NCBI GenBank assembly: GCA_032690845.1
Contig: CM064424.1
Span: 50,977,511 to 51,041,510, forward strand
DNA length: 64,000 nucleotides
Direction of reading: 5' to 3'
From: Eleusine coracana subsp. coracana
Lineage: Eukaryota > Streptophyta > Magnoliopsida > Poales > Poaceae
The position numbers were made by a program, and so were the translations under genes. Position 1 is the stretch's first letter. Every line of letters starts with the position of its first letter. This document shows positions 1 to 10,894 of this stretch, in pieces. The notes below the pieces were generated by a model that did no database searches, had not been told where the DNA came from, and saw only the letters and a program-made list of their open reading frames with translations.

Positions 1-364
1 GGCAAGAAGCACGGACGGTTTCGCGGTTGAGCCTCAAAATCGTGGTGGTGATGTAGACGGCGTGTTGACCAAGTCAAGGCGAATGGGATGCCGGTGCAAG
101 TGACAAGGGGGCCCGATGGACGCGTGTACGGTGGTCAGGATCGCGTGCAAGGCAGTTTCCCAGTTTGGGCCTCAAAACCGGTGGCGGTGGTTGGTGGTGC
201 ACATGGCACCATCACGGAGCTTGCTTCGAGATGAAGCAAAGACGTGAAGCGTCCGATGGCATTCGGGCGATAAGGTGAAAGATGGACGGTTATGCCCCCG
301 CTGGTAGGTGGGTGTGTTATGTAGGTCAAGGGTAGAGTGGTCATGTGCACAATAGACCCTAGGC

Positions 365-374
365 CTATATAAGG
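365..374 (+). promoter_or_regulatory. TATA box of the copia-type LTR
   Basis: CTATATAAGG followed within about 40 bases by a CT-rich start-like region, as in plant LTR promoters. It sets the orientation of this LTR as + and places the palindromic array downstream, in the transcribed part. Confidence 0.55.
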
Positions 375-1002
375 AGAGGTGTGGCTAGTGGGAGATGTGC
401 CTCTCTTCCATTAGCCTTGTGTTAGGACTCTATTCAAAGTGCTAGGAGAGGACTTCATGTTTGAGAGGAGAGTAGTGGGTGTGTGAGAGACATCTCTTGC
501 TCTTCCAAATAGTGGGAGGAAGAGGGTGGCTTCCTAGCCTTGTACCTATGAATCTTGTAAGCACCTTTCTATGATATGAGAAGTACTTTCATGCTCAAGA
601 TTTCCCTCTTCACTTGAATCCCAAAATTCTCTTTTCCATATTTTCGGAAGCATTTTCGTGGTGATTTTTGATCTCACTTTTGAACGAGTTTTTGGCCCGG
701 ATTTCTTGATAAACTTGTTGCTAGGATGATCTAGGATAATCCTGTATGGATCCTTGATGGAATTATTGGCTCTAGCACCTTCGATTTGAAGGATTTCTCA
801 AGTTTCCCCTTTTAGGTGTTCTTGGCACAAGATCTGAATTTTGTGATGATTTCTTGATCCAATTGAGTTGATCTCCTAGGATTAGGGTCGTGATGTGATG
901 AGGATTCACTGGTCCAAAAATCGCGTCATTTGGAGTTCGTTTGATTGAGTGCTGGAAAAGATTTGAGAAGATCCCGAGAGTTTTTCTGTACTGTCGGGGG
1001 TC

Positions 1003-1201
1003 AACCGGCACTGCCGATGACTAGGACCGGCACTGCCGATCGGTCTGGTCTATAGGTTCCAGTGCGACAGCATCCCGCACCAGCACTACCGATAGGTGGG
1101 ACCGGCACTACCAATGACGTGCACCAACACTGCTGATAGGCGTGGCCAGCACTACCGATGCCCACCGGCACTGCCGATGGCAGGAATCGGCACTGCCGAT
1201 G
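1003..1201 (+). repeat. Array of hyphenated palindromes (CGGCA-C-TGCCG)
   Basis: About eight degenerate copies of a 14-base motif CCGGCACTGCCGAT start near 1005, 1027, 1080, 1101, 1123, 1146, 1164 and 1187. Spacing is roughly 20 bases except for a wider gap after the second. The core is its own reverse complement around a central C. It lies between the TATA box and the LTR end. Variants with T for C or A for G (ACTACCGAT, ACTGCTGAT) look like decay by transitions. Confidence 0.7.
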
Positions 1202-1439
1202 AGTGCTCAGTTCTGGGCTGTTGAGCATTTCGTCTTCCCTTTTTATTTCCGTTGTGTTTCTTTGGTGTGGTTGATCACTCCTAGGGCTAGTACACCACAA
1301 GTTGGTGTGTGTAGTCTTGGTGATCGATTTGGAGGTTGTCTTGGGTTGTTTTTGGGATATAGGCCAAGTTCTCTTGGAGAATTTTATTTGGCTCCCATTC
1401 ACCCCCCCTCTGGTTGCCTTCTCAGTCCTTCAAGGCGCT

Positions 1440-3036
1440 TGTCAACATTCCCGTCACCAACGCCGCCGGGCCTTAGCCGACCAGCCGCCTAGACGACCTT
1501 CAGCAGCGACTGAGGGACCAACGGGTAGAGCTAGAAGAATCACGGCACCAGCTGGAGAACAAAAAAGAGGAGATAGACCGTGAGCTAGCTCGCGCCGTAG
1601 CGCACGAACGTGCCCGTGCCAGGGCCTGTGATGTCCAACAGCGCATCATCACCGACGATCAAGGATCCCCACAGTTCACCTGTGCGGGGCAGAACATAGC
1701 GGCAGCTGTTATGCTGCTCAAGACTCTCCCCGAGCCTGTGACGCCGGAGGCCCAGTAGGCCCAGCGAGAAGTCACGGCTCTGCTGGCCAAGGCTGCCGAG
1801 CTCCAGGCGGAGAGGTCGCTGAGGTGAGCCGCCCAGTCCAGCTAGCAGATCTCCACGTCCAGGCGTGCAAGGGGCGGTGGCGCTGCCGGTTCATAGCAAT
1901 GTTCAGTCAGGAAGCCGACATCGGTCGGGGGCACCCCGAGGAAAGGCTCGGTCCATGACCGGATGGGACCTCACCGCGACGCGCGCCACACCCTCAAGGT
2001 GCACTGGCGCGAGAAGGAGCGCCTGGACAAAGAAAGGGGTCGACAGCCGCGTCGCGGAGGCTAGTATGACGACACCGACGACGAGCAGAGTCGGAGCCCA
2101 AGCCCTCCTGGGCCTCGGGTCTTTAGCTGACGCATTCGTAGCACCGAGTTCCCTCAGCGCTTTCGAGCCCCCACGACCGTCACCAAGTACGCAGGGGAAA
2201 CGGACCCTGGCCTTTGGCTCGAGGACTACCGCCTTGCGTGTCAGGCTGGGGGAGCCACGGATGACCTTGCCATCATCCGCAACCTTCCTCTGTACCTCGC
2301 CGACTCGGCCCGCATGTGGCTCAAGCACCTCCCTGAGGGTCAGGTTTATGACTGGGGAGACTTGAGGGACATTTTCGTCGACAACTTCGAGGGGACCTAT
2401 GTCTGGCCTGGTAACCCCTGGGACCTCAAGAACTGACGACAAAAGGTCGGCGAGTACCTCCGGGATTACATTCGGTGCTTCAGCAAGAAGTGTAACGAAT
2501 TTCCCAATGTGGGTGACGCAGACATTGTCGGGGCCTTCATCTCCGGTACCACGTCAGAACAGCTCATTCACGAGCTAGGAAGAAAGGGCCCGTGCACAGC
2601 TCACGAGCTCCTGGATATTGTCACCAGCTTTGCCTCAGGTGAAGAGTGCGTTGGAGTAGTCCTCCGACGCGTGCCGGAGGGCAAAGGAAAAAAGCAAGCG
2701 GGAGGAAGGAGCCGCCAACGGCGCTTCCGATCGACCCAAGAAGAGAAAGAACAAGTCACGGACCGGACACAACCCCGTCGTGGCCGCCGCCGAGCGCAAG
2801 CCGTCGAGGCCTACGGCGGGGGCGTCGCCCAACCACTTCGAGAAGAAGTGGAATGGCCCATGCCCAAATCACGGATTCCCCGTCAAGCATCTCCTCAAGG
2901 ATTGCTCCATGATAAAGATGTTTGTCCGAGAGGAGGCAAAGAAGGGGGACCCTGAGAAAGCACTGGAACCAAGGGTCCAAGACCCCGCGGACGGCGATGA
3001 CGAGCAGGAGGGACCAGTGTTCCCTAACCCCAAGGC
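1440..3036 (+). pseudogene. Tat gag (capsid/nucleocapsid), broken
   Basis: Gag would build the virus-like particle. The N-terminal part (about 1490-1720) reads as a charged coiled-coil rich in R, E and Q. The retrotransposon gag domain follows at about 2184-2660, with motifs such as WLEDYRLAC, WLKHLP and VGEYLRDYI. A zinc-finger-like CPNH...H...C pattern lies near 2850-2910. Several in-frame stops (for example near 1757, 1827 and 2436) and frame changes mean no single product. The 5' part is missing because the copia LTR junction lies at 1432. Spelling is GC-rich, as in the rest of this Tat element. Confidence 0.75.
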
Positions 3037-3840
3037 ATGTCACATGATAATCACGGGACCGAACCCCGCGGAAATCACCATGTCGCCAAGGTCAAGCGCC
3101 GCGTGGTTTTTGCGGTGGAATCCGCCACGCCTGCCTTCCTCAAATGGTCTGACTTGCCGATCACGTTCGACCGGTCGAGCCACCCTCCGCACATACTGCG
3201 ACCGGGTCGATACCCGCTCGTGGTCGACCCCATCATCGCCGAGGTTTGACTCACCAAGGTGATGATGGACGGAGGCAGCTGCATCAACATCTTGTACGCC
3301 GACACGCTTGATCTGCTGGGGATCGATCGCTCGCGCCTCTAGCCGGTGGGCGGGCCATTCCACGGGATTGTCACGGGATGACAAGCCGTCCCACTTGGGC
3401 GGATCAGCCTCCCCATCACATTCGGGATGCCGTCGAACTTCCAGACCGAGATCCTCGTCTTCGAGGTCATTGACTTTCCGGGAGTGTATCACACCCTGTT
3501 GGGACGCCCGTGTTACACCAAGTTCATGGCCATTCCCAACTGCACCTATCTGAGACTCAAGATGTTGGGCCCTAAAGGGGTCATCACTATCAATGATCAC
3601 TCCAGCGGGCCTTCCAATGCGAGACAGAGAACGGCGACCTCGCCACCACCACGGTGGCCTCTAGGGAACTCAAGGCGATTCGAGTCCACCTCGACGAGGG
3701 GGGCCCCGATGCCAGCCATAAGAACGCTTCATTCAAACCGGTGGAAGACACCAAGGAGGTGCAGATCCACCCCAAGGGCGACAAGGAGAAGACGGTGAGG
3801 GTCGAGACCTCTCTCGATCCGAAATAGGAAAGCGCGCTCA
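3037..3840 (+). pseudogene. Tat aspartic protease region, broken
   Basis: This domain cleaves the polyprotein. The active-site block reads VMMDGGSCINILYAD at about 3259-3303, with the aspartate and glycine in place; downstream blocks ITFGMP, DFPGVYHTLLGRPCYTKF and LKMLGPKGVITI agree with Tat/gypsy proteases. Stop codons interrupt the frame just before the active site (near 3247) and after it (near 3341 and 3379). A linker of low similarity runs to the RT start. Confidence 0.78.
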
Positions 3841-5140
3841 TCGACTTCCTTCGTGCCAACGCTGACATTTTCATGTGGAGACCCTAGGATATGCCGGGTA
3901 TACCACGGGGAGTCGCTGAGCACTCCTTGAACATCAGGCCGGGCTCTAGACCGGTGAAGCAATGTCTACGCCGCTTCGACGATGAGAAGCGTAGAGCAAT
4001 TGGCGAGGAGATCACGAGGCTCCAAGCGGGCGGGTTCATCAAGGAGGTACATCACCCCGAATGGTTAGCTAATCCCGTCCTTGTACAAAAAAAGAATGGG
4101 AAATGGAGAATGTGTGTTGATTATACAAGCCTCAACAAGGCCTGTCCGAAGGATCCCTTTCCTTTGCCACGCATAGACCAGATAGTTGACTCGATGGCGG
4201 GGTACGAAACCCTCTGTTTCCTGGACGCTTACTCAGGATACCACTAAATCGTGATGAAAGAATCCGACCAGCTCGCGACATCTTTCATCACACCGTTTGG
4301 TTCTTACTGCTACGTGACGATGCCTTTCGGGCTCAAGAACGCCGGTGAGACCTTCCAACATTGCATGCAGCGGTGTTTCAATCACCTGATTGGCCACACG
4401 ATCGAAGCCTATGTGGATGACATCGTTGTCAAATCCAAAAATGCTGACACCCTCGTGGCCGACCTCGAGCGTGTCTTTGACAAGCTTCGTGTGAACGATG
4501 TAAAGCTGAACCCCGAGAAGTGTGTCTTTGGGTTCCCGAGGGGAATGCTTCTCGGGTTTATCGTCTCCGAGCGAGGCATCGAGGCCAATCCTGAGAAGAT
4601 CTTCGCGATTGAGCGGATGGGTCCAATCCAGAACCTCAAGGGACTACAACGGCTCACGGGCTGCCTCGCGGCACTCAGCTGTTTCATCTCACGCTTAGGC
4701 GAGAGGGTGCTTCCACTGTATAGACTCCTGAAGAAGTCCGATCAGTTCGAGTGGATGGTCGAGGCGTAGACCGCCCTTGACGACGTAAAGCGTATTCTGA
4801 GTAGCTCGCGCATCCTGACATCTCCCATTCCGGGAGAGGGGCTGTTGTTGTACATAGCAGTGACAACCCAGGTCGTGAGCTCAGCTCTCGTGGTCGAGTG
4901 GGAAAAAGAGGGGTATGCCCTCAAGGTTCAGCACCCCGTCTACTACGTCAGCGAGGTCATGTCCGACTCAAAGACTAGGTACCCCCAGATCCTCAAGATC
5001 TTCTACGCGGTGATGGTGGCAAGGCGCAAGCTCCAACACTACTTCGACTCCCATCTGATTCACATTGTGAGTTCTTTCCTCTCCGAGAAATCATACAGAA
5101 CAGGGACTCGGCGGGCAAGGTCGCCAAATGGGCACTCGAG
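3841..5140 (+). pseudogene. Tat reverse transcriptase and first RNase H, broken
   Basis: RT would copy genomic RNA into cDNA. The frame at 3891-4769 has the blocks LANPVLVQKKNGKWRMCVDY, FLDAYSGYH and the catalytic YVDD at about 4410-4421, which is intact. In-frame TAA at 4245-4247 lies where related elements read GYHQI (CAA expected), and TAG at 4767-4769 also fits a CAG to TAG change. RNase H follows (about 4845-5100, YYVSEVMSDSKTRYPQ). A frameshift near 5085 moves the reading to another frame, in which GHDITYQPQAAIKSKALVDV continues. Confidence 0.85.
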
Positions 5141-5888
5141 CTAATGGGACACGACATCACATACCAACCCCAAGCGGCCATCAAGTCCAAGGCCCTCGTC
5201 GACGTCATGGCGGAATGGACGGAGGCGCAACTTCCCCCGCCCCGGTAGACCAGGAGTACTGGGTCATGTACTTCGATGGATCACTCATGAAGACAGGAGC
5301 AGGCGCTGGCCTCGTCTTCGTTTCTCCACTTGGGGTATGTATGAAGTACGCAGTTCGATTACATTTCCCTACATCAAATAATGTTGTCGAGTATGAAGCG
5401 CTCGTCAATGGGCTCAAAATCATTGTGGAGCTCGGCATTTGGCGCTTAGAGATCCGTGGAGATTCTCAGCTCGTGGTCGATCAGATCATGAAAGAGTCTA
5501 CTTGCCGAACCGACACCATGGTGCTCTACTACCAGGAAGTTTGCAAGCTCGAGAACAAGTTCGACGGGCTTGAACTAAAGCATATCCCGCATCACCTCAA
5601 CGAAGCGGCTGATGCGTTAGCTAAGATGGCATCTGGTTGGGAGCAGATACCCCCGGGCGTCTACACGAACGACCAGTACCACCCCTCGGTTCGACCCAGG
5701 GAGCCTGCGACCCTCGGTGAAGGATCGAGTGATCCCGTGCAGCTCGAGCAGAGAGACACAAAATCACCCCTAGTGACTCCGCCCCTCGTGGACGTAATGG
5801 AGGTCGATAGGCCGGATGACTCGGACGAAGCGGACAACCAGTCGGATGACTCGGGGGTCGAGCGAATCGACCCCCAGGTCAAGCGAGC
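5141..5888 (+). pseudogene. Second (archaeal-type) RNase H of the Tat element
   Basis: A second RNase H after the RT-RNase H unit is a mark of the Tat group. The residues visible are YFDGS (about 5271), NNVVEYEALVNGL (near 5380) and RGDSQLVVDQ (near 5455), giving the D-E-D carboxylates, then HLNEAADALAKMASG near 5600. The frame is open from about 5250 to the insertion point, then reads an acidic linker (DDSDEADNQSDDSGVE). The open frame continues past 5889 only because the inserted LTR happens to be open there, so the true border is the target duplication at 5884-5888. Confidence 0.82.
5884..5888 (+). repeat. Target site duplication, left copy (CGAGC)
   Basis: CGAGC directly precedes the LTR start at 5889 and the same five bases follow the 3' LTR at 19473-19477. 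This fixes both borders of the inserted element. Confidence 0.9.
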
Positions 5889-6359
5889 TATGACACCCCA
5901 GGTGTCTCACTTCTACTTAACATGCATGAAGAGCATAGATCATGAACAACATAGAATGAAATAATAAGACTCACTCCCATTTGAATTAATTCCAGGCAAA
6001 TAAAAACCCTGCAAACAAAATTGTGAGCCAATTAAAAATTTATTATAAAACATATGCCAATTAATTTTATAATCAGATTAGTAATATTAAAATAGAATTT
6101 TATGAATTTATTGAGTATTTTACCATATTTGGAAATGCCCCAATTAATTAATTAAAGCATAAAAATCATTCACCTTGGAGATTTAATTATAAAAATAATT
6201 ATAACCTTTTTGACCAGATGGGTCCCACCAGAGCCCCACAAATTTATCCAAGGGCCATTGTGCAAAATCCCATAATTTTTTGAGCCTCCTAGCTATTTTA
6301 TCTGGAATTACCTTTGACCAAGGGCTTAATTGTGAGATCTTGAGAGATCAGGGGGTTCA

Positions 6360-7515
6360 GAAAAAAATCTTCTTCTCCTTCCTCTATTGGCCACCGACAG
6401 CAGTCTTCTCCCCTTTGCTGCACGCCAGTGCCTCTGCACGCCCGCCCACCTCGGGACCCCGCCTCCTACACGGCCGCCTGCCCCTCCCTGCCACGTCCCC
6501 TCCCGTCTGCCTTCCCCCTTTCCCTATTTCCCGTCGCGGCACACTTCGCATTGATGTCCTCCCGCTCTGCGCGCCTGCCATGGCCGCTGCGAAGCTCCAA
6601 TGCCATGCGCCTGGCCGCTCCCATCGCCTCAATCGTGCAAATCGATACGCTGACTCTTGCAAAACCACGTGACACCCTTGGCCGAGCCCCTCTGCCCCCA
6701 CAGTTCTAGTTCTCCTTCTTTATTCCCTGTGCTTCATCCGCCATGGCTGCTGTGCATTAGAACTCGAAGCACCATGGTTCCTATGGAAATCCAGCAAAGA
6801 AGAAGCCACAAACCCATGCGCACGTGACCCCTCAAGCCTTGAGTAGCATCGCCTGCCACTATTCATTCGTGAATCAAACCAATCAAGGGAATTTATCCCC
6901 GATGGTTCTCTCTAGGCAACTTCCGTTCGAGGAGAAATTGTCCTTGCCCAGTGAGTCGTTTTCCAAGTAACTTAGCATTCTGTTCATTGATCCCTAGGCA
7001 CAACCATCTGATCCTTTTTCCCTTTGTTTCGTTGTGTGAGATGCGAGCAGTTTGATTCCTCCGCAATGGCCAATCCCTGTTTTTGCTGGACACAACCGCC
7101 TCCACGACGCATCCAGTGCTCTTGCCCTTCTCAGCAAAAATGGACTCCATGCCGGTTTTCTCCTCGTCATCATAAAGTTCTACGAGAAGACAGCCATCAA
7201 TTTCGATCCCTGTGCTGAACTCATGACGCCCCCGAAGTTCGCCTTCCGCTGCTCCTCGCTGCCGACCATCTTTCATCTTCCGGTGAGCACTTGAACTCGC
7301 GGCCCCTACTACTGGCTCCGCCTTGGCGTGCTCTTAGTTGACTCGCAACCGCGGCGAGGTTCCACCCGCGCACGGCCGCAGCAGCGAGCAGCGGCCCGCA
7401 GCCGCTCCGGCGAGCAGCGGCCCGCAGCTGCGGTGGCGCTGATCTGGCAGTCTTGCTGGCGCCTACGTGGCTTTGACGTAGCGCCGATGTGGCTGCTGAC
7501 GTGGCTCTGCTATTA
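6360..7515 (+). other. GC-rich gene-like block inside the 5' LTR
   Basis: This block contrasts sharply with the AT-rich LTR around it. It starts with a pyrimidine-rich leader (CTTCTTCTCCTTCCTC), as in plant 5' UTRs, and has GT splice-donor-like sites (for example GGTGAGCAC near 7283). Short open frames exist in all phases, but none is conserved enough against the 3' LTR copy (16230-17345) to be called a protein. It may be the promoter, first exon or first intron of the LTR-borne reading frame listed next, or a captured host fragment. No function can be assigned. Confidence 0.4.
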
Positions 7516-8189
7516 GTTAATAAGCACCAGAAAATACCAAAAATTAGCAGAACTTCTAAAAACTCATAGTAAATCGAGTTTAAACCCAATGAGGCCCAAA
7601 CAAATTTTTTTAGATTCATTTGAAGTGCTCTAATTTAAAAATATTAAATCAATGTCTTTGTTAATATATTTTTATTGATTCCTTTAATTGTCCCAAACAA
7701 TAAATAATTGACCAGAAACTCTAGGAATAAAATTAAATCCTGATTTTCCGCATGCTTAGTAAATACATGATTATCTACAACCACAAATTTTGGTTGGTAA
7801 AAATATGAATTATTTTAGGCTCTGGAATTTAATTAGTGTGTTTGCTTAAAATAATTCTAGTAATTATTCTGTAAATAATTGGCCCTTGCCACTTGGCACA
7901 AAAATCACTCACATAAGTCTTTATGCACAGTAAATCACACATGTCTAGAAACATAAATTTACTTAAGTAATTAATTTAATTTCTCATATCACTCTTCTAC
8001 TTAGTTTAAATGCATAAAAGAATATATGTACCTAAATTCTTAATTCATAACCCAACTTCTCAGAAGCATATGGCTTCGAGAACATAATGATAATTTTAAT
8101 TAACATTAAAACACAAGGTACTTGCATGCATCATATCATGTCAATCAACAGTATATCGATAATGCCGTTAATACAATTCCATCATATAG

Positions 8190-9373
8190 GCAACGACGAC
8201 CAGGAGAAAGAAAAGGATATTCAGAAGGACCTTGATCCTCAAGAACAAGAAATTGTAGTTGCTAGCACTAACATTGGTCCAGGCAAGCCCCGGTTTACAT
8301 TCGCCTTTTTCATAAAGTTTCCTAGTTTTCAATATTACTAGTGTCTCTGATTATTGTTGCATTAGGTCATAGGAGTTGATTGGAACCCACTTTGCATGAT
8401 ACCCAAATGACCTACGCCATTATCATTAGAACTTTGGTAGTATCGGTACTGCGTCACTATGCTTAGTAATTACTAGACTCGTTAGATATCATTACTAAGA
8501 AATGAACTTGACCACTTGAACGGGAATTAATAAAAGAAGTTTATTTTGATGTTATGACTGGGCAGGGATGATGCATGTGTAGGTTTGCAGCAACACATGG
8601 GTGTTGACTGTGGTAGTCCTGCCTTGTTGAACCTAGGACCCGTCCGTGGTCGGTCCCTTGGTCAAGTATTGAACAGTATCGAATGCATGCTAGTCTATGG
8701 GCACTAGTAAACTGATGTAGCATTGGCGCGACAATGATGACCCTTCTGCTGCTGGAGTAGGCGGTTCATAGCGTGAAGTACTGTTGGTAGAACGGCATGC
8801 CCACTCGCTGAGACTGGACCCGGACTAAGTTGTTTTTCGTCCTTGCGAAAGGTTGCCATATACGACCTTAATTGGTGCATATGTGTCATGTTTTTGGGTT
8901 TCCCAGCTGGTGTAAATCAATTGCAATTGTTGTCCCTCAAAGTAATGAGTAGCACTTGGTCACTGAGTTGTCACGTAGTTGCATATGGCACTTGGAAATT
9001 GATTTTGATGCTTATTGTTGATGTTACTATTGTTGCTCTTATGTTGCCTTACTTTATGTATTGCCTTGCTATCTTATTGTTGCAACTAAAGTTACATTTC
9101 TGCTCTACCCAATTATGTTGAGAACTAAAACTTGATAGAACCAATAGGTTGCTTAGTGCGAGTCCTTTTAAACCAGCCACCTATTAGAGCCATCGCATGT
9201 CTAGGTGTCCGACGGGTAAGACTTGTTGAGTAATTACTTCTTAGGCTTTGTGCTACTATTGTTTTCCAGGTAATGAAGATCTAGAACTGCCTGTAGATGT
9301 GCTGCCCTGGGACATGCAAGTCCCTGAGGGTTGGACCGCCCACTGGGAGTCTGACTCGTCGCTGCAGTATTGA
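8190..9373 (+). other. Candidate spliced LTR-borne reading frame, exons A and B (5' LTR)
   Basis: Exon A (8190-8282, 93 nt) follows ATATAG and ends at CCAG before GCAAGC, a GC-type donor. Exon B (9270-9373, 104 nt) follows the pyrimidine-rich acceptor TTGTTTTCCAG and ends in TGA. Both junctions are phase 1, so the 30 codons of A run in frame into the 33 codons of B. Exon A is acidic (NDDQEKEKDIQKDLDPQ); exon B has DVLPWDMQVPEGW and ends with ESDSSLQY. The same exons exist in the 3' LTR with equal lengths and, in diverged form, in the solo LTR at 48747-52658. Upstream exons are not identified. Splicing is inferred from signals only. Confidence 0.4.
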
Positions 9374-9620
9374 TGTGTGTTGCTAGAGTGATGGTTCTTC
9401 GGGCATGAACCATTACTATGCTGTATAGTCGAGCTCGTAGCTTCATATCATGATTTGCTTCCGCTATTTTCAAAATATTATGAACGTGTAATATTCTGCT
9501 GTACTCTGATGACTTTAATGACATAATATTCAACTTAAATTCGAACCACTGTTGTATTATCAAGTGTCTGCGTTATCAGCACCGTCAGGACCTCGATCTT
9601 TTGGGAAGGGGCGCCACAAC

Positions 9621-9633
9621 TGGTATCAGAGCC
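9621..9633 (+). promoter_or_regulatory. Primer-binding site, initiator tRNA-Met
   Basis: TGGTATCAGAGCC begins two bases after the LTR end (AC spacer). It matches the 3' end of plant initiator tRNA-Met, the usual primer for chromoviruses and copia elements. Confidence 0.92.
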
Positions 9634-10894
9634 GTGGTCCTTGATAATACAACAAATAAATTATATTTTCAAAAACTATGACATTCACGGGTGAGGATAC
9701 GTTAGTATTGCCCATATAGATAATAGGGTGGTGACAAAGCTAATGTGGGTTATGTTTGTTTACATTATTTGTATCTATGGCTTCTTCAAACGAGGGTACG
9801 TACGTGATACTGTTGGCTCATGACTTATCACGAGGCGATCCTTTCCCATGGATCGTTACTAGTAGAACTGTGCTTATTTTTGTAGTTTCTTTTGAATTTG
9901 ATGTAATGTTTTTGCAATGGATCTTCTACAGGTACACTAACGCCGTTAGTATAACATTTAGAATGACTTACATATTGAGTGCAGGTCGTCACCAAGTATC
10001 TGTGCCGCTAAGTATCGGCATAGATAGGCGTTGTGTTGTGAGGAATGATAGGTTAATAAAATAAAGGTTTTGCATCATGCATTCCTTTTAACTAAACTAA
10101 AATTTGCACTCATCTTTCTCACCAACTTCTGGATACAAAAATTCTAAATTTGTTGAGCATAAAAATTCAAAATACAAGTCCAATTGTAAGGATAACAAGT
10201 ATCTGCCCTGTTTCTAGCTATCAACTTCAAAAATTCAAACTATTAATTTACTCAACCAAATAAGATAAACTAATACTTTTTAGAAAGGTACAAACACCCT
10301 CTGTCGCCCAATGTTAATTTAAATTAATGATCATACCAGTAACAACCTCAGAAACAAAGAGAAAGTACAATCTGTTAACTCACTATTTTCAGCATGACCC
10401 TGAACTTAGAAATTGCATAACTGGAGTTGTACTCTGAGTTAATTGGTGTATGAATACAATCTGGAAATCCATTGAAGTCTATTTCATCTCCAACAGGTTT
10501 CACCATTTTACTGGTTTCCCTCTGTCCAGTAGAGCCAAAACATTAAGCCTCTGTCATCCTGAAATAGAATCTGCCAACCTGAACTTGCAAAATTCATAAG
10601 TCCAGATGTAATTGGAATTTTTGAGAGTGTAAATACAATCTGGAAATCTATGAAAGTGTACTATAACATGGATCCAAGCCCAAATTTTTTAAGACTTTGT
10701 TCTCTGTTCGAAATACCCACTTTTTTAACTGTTGTACAGTCAAGACATAATTGTTCTAAAACCCATTGTCGTCTTATTGATCCTTGAGGATGGAAAATGT
10801 GAACTAAAACTTTGATTCTGTATTTCATAGCACTTTATATGAAATGCATTGTTACTCATGGAACACTGTACTCACCATTGGGTTTATGTTCCAG
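9634..10894 (+). other. Leader region without recognisable gene
   Basis: AT-rich sequence between the primer-binding site and the orf0-like frame. I find no coding domain. Just before the ATG at 10895 the sequence reads TTTATGTTCCAG, a good splice acceptor, so the leader may contain an intron. Two segments (about 10385-10480 and 10560-10665) both contain 'aatacaatctggaaatc' and look like a decayed direct repeat. Confidence 0.5.

Larger units (their letters stand above)
1..1432 (+). mobile_element. Copia-type LTR, right part (solo LTR or 3' LTR), cut by window edge
   Basis: The stretch has no coding frame but looks like an LTR. It has a TATA box near 365, a CT-rich transcribed leader, a GC-rich palindromic array at 1003-1201, and a terminal part with a C-rich run (about 1400-1410) followed by some 25 bases ending in CA at 1432. 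That end resembles the 3' end of the copia LTR that stops at 53957. From 1433 the sequence turns into gag of a Tat element, so 1432/1433 is read as the insertion junction and AGGCG (1433-1437) as the possible target duplication. The left end lies outside the window, so solo LTR and complete element cannot be separated. Family assignment is inference. Confidence 0.55.
5889..9618 (+). repeat. 5' LTR (3730 bp) of the RIRE3-like element
   Basis: Starts TATGACACCCC (the partner LTR has TGTGACACCCC, so the terminal TG has mutated to TA) and ends GCGCCACA. It is AT-rich at both ends with a GC-rich, gene-like block at about 6360-7510. Relative to the 3' LTR it carries many substitutions and indels: about 45 bases extra near 7190-7235, extra repeat units near 7390-7435, and about 30 bases missing near 8730. 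That points to an old insertion. Confidence 0.92.

Noticed and set aside
1003..1201. CRISPR-like array
   Set aside because: Repeats are 14 bases, degenerate and palindromic, with no unique spacers of regular length, in plant LTR DNA.
6280..6709. Arg/Pro-rich frames in the GC block of the 5' LTR
   Set aside because: Open in several phases because of GC content; the 3' LTR copy has frame-changing differences. Kept only as a gene-like block.
9234..9563. 109-codon minus-strand frame across the LTR end
   Set aside because: It lies opposite the exon B segment and has stops in the 3' LTR copy.
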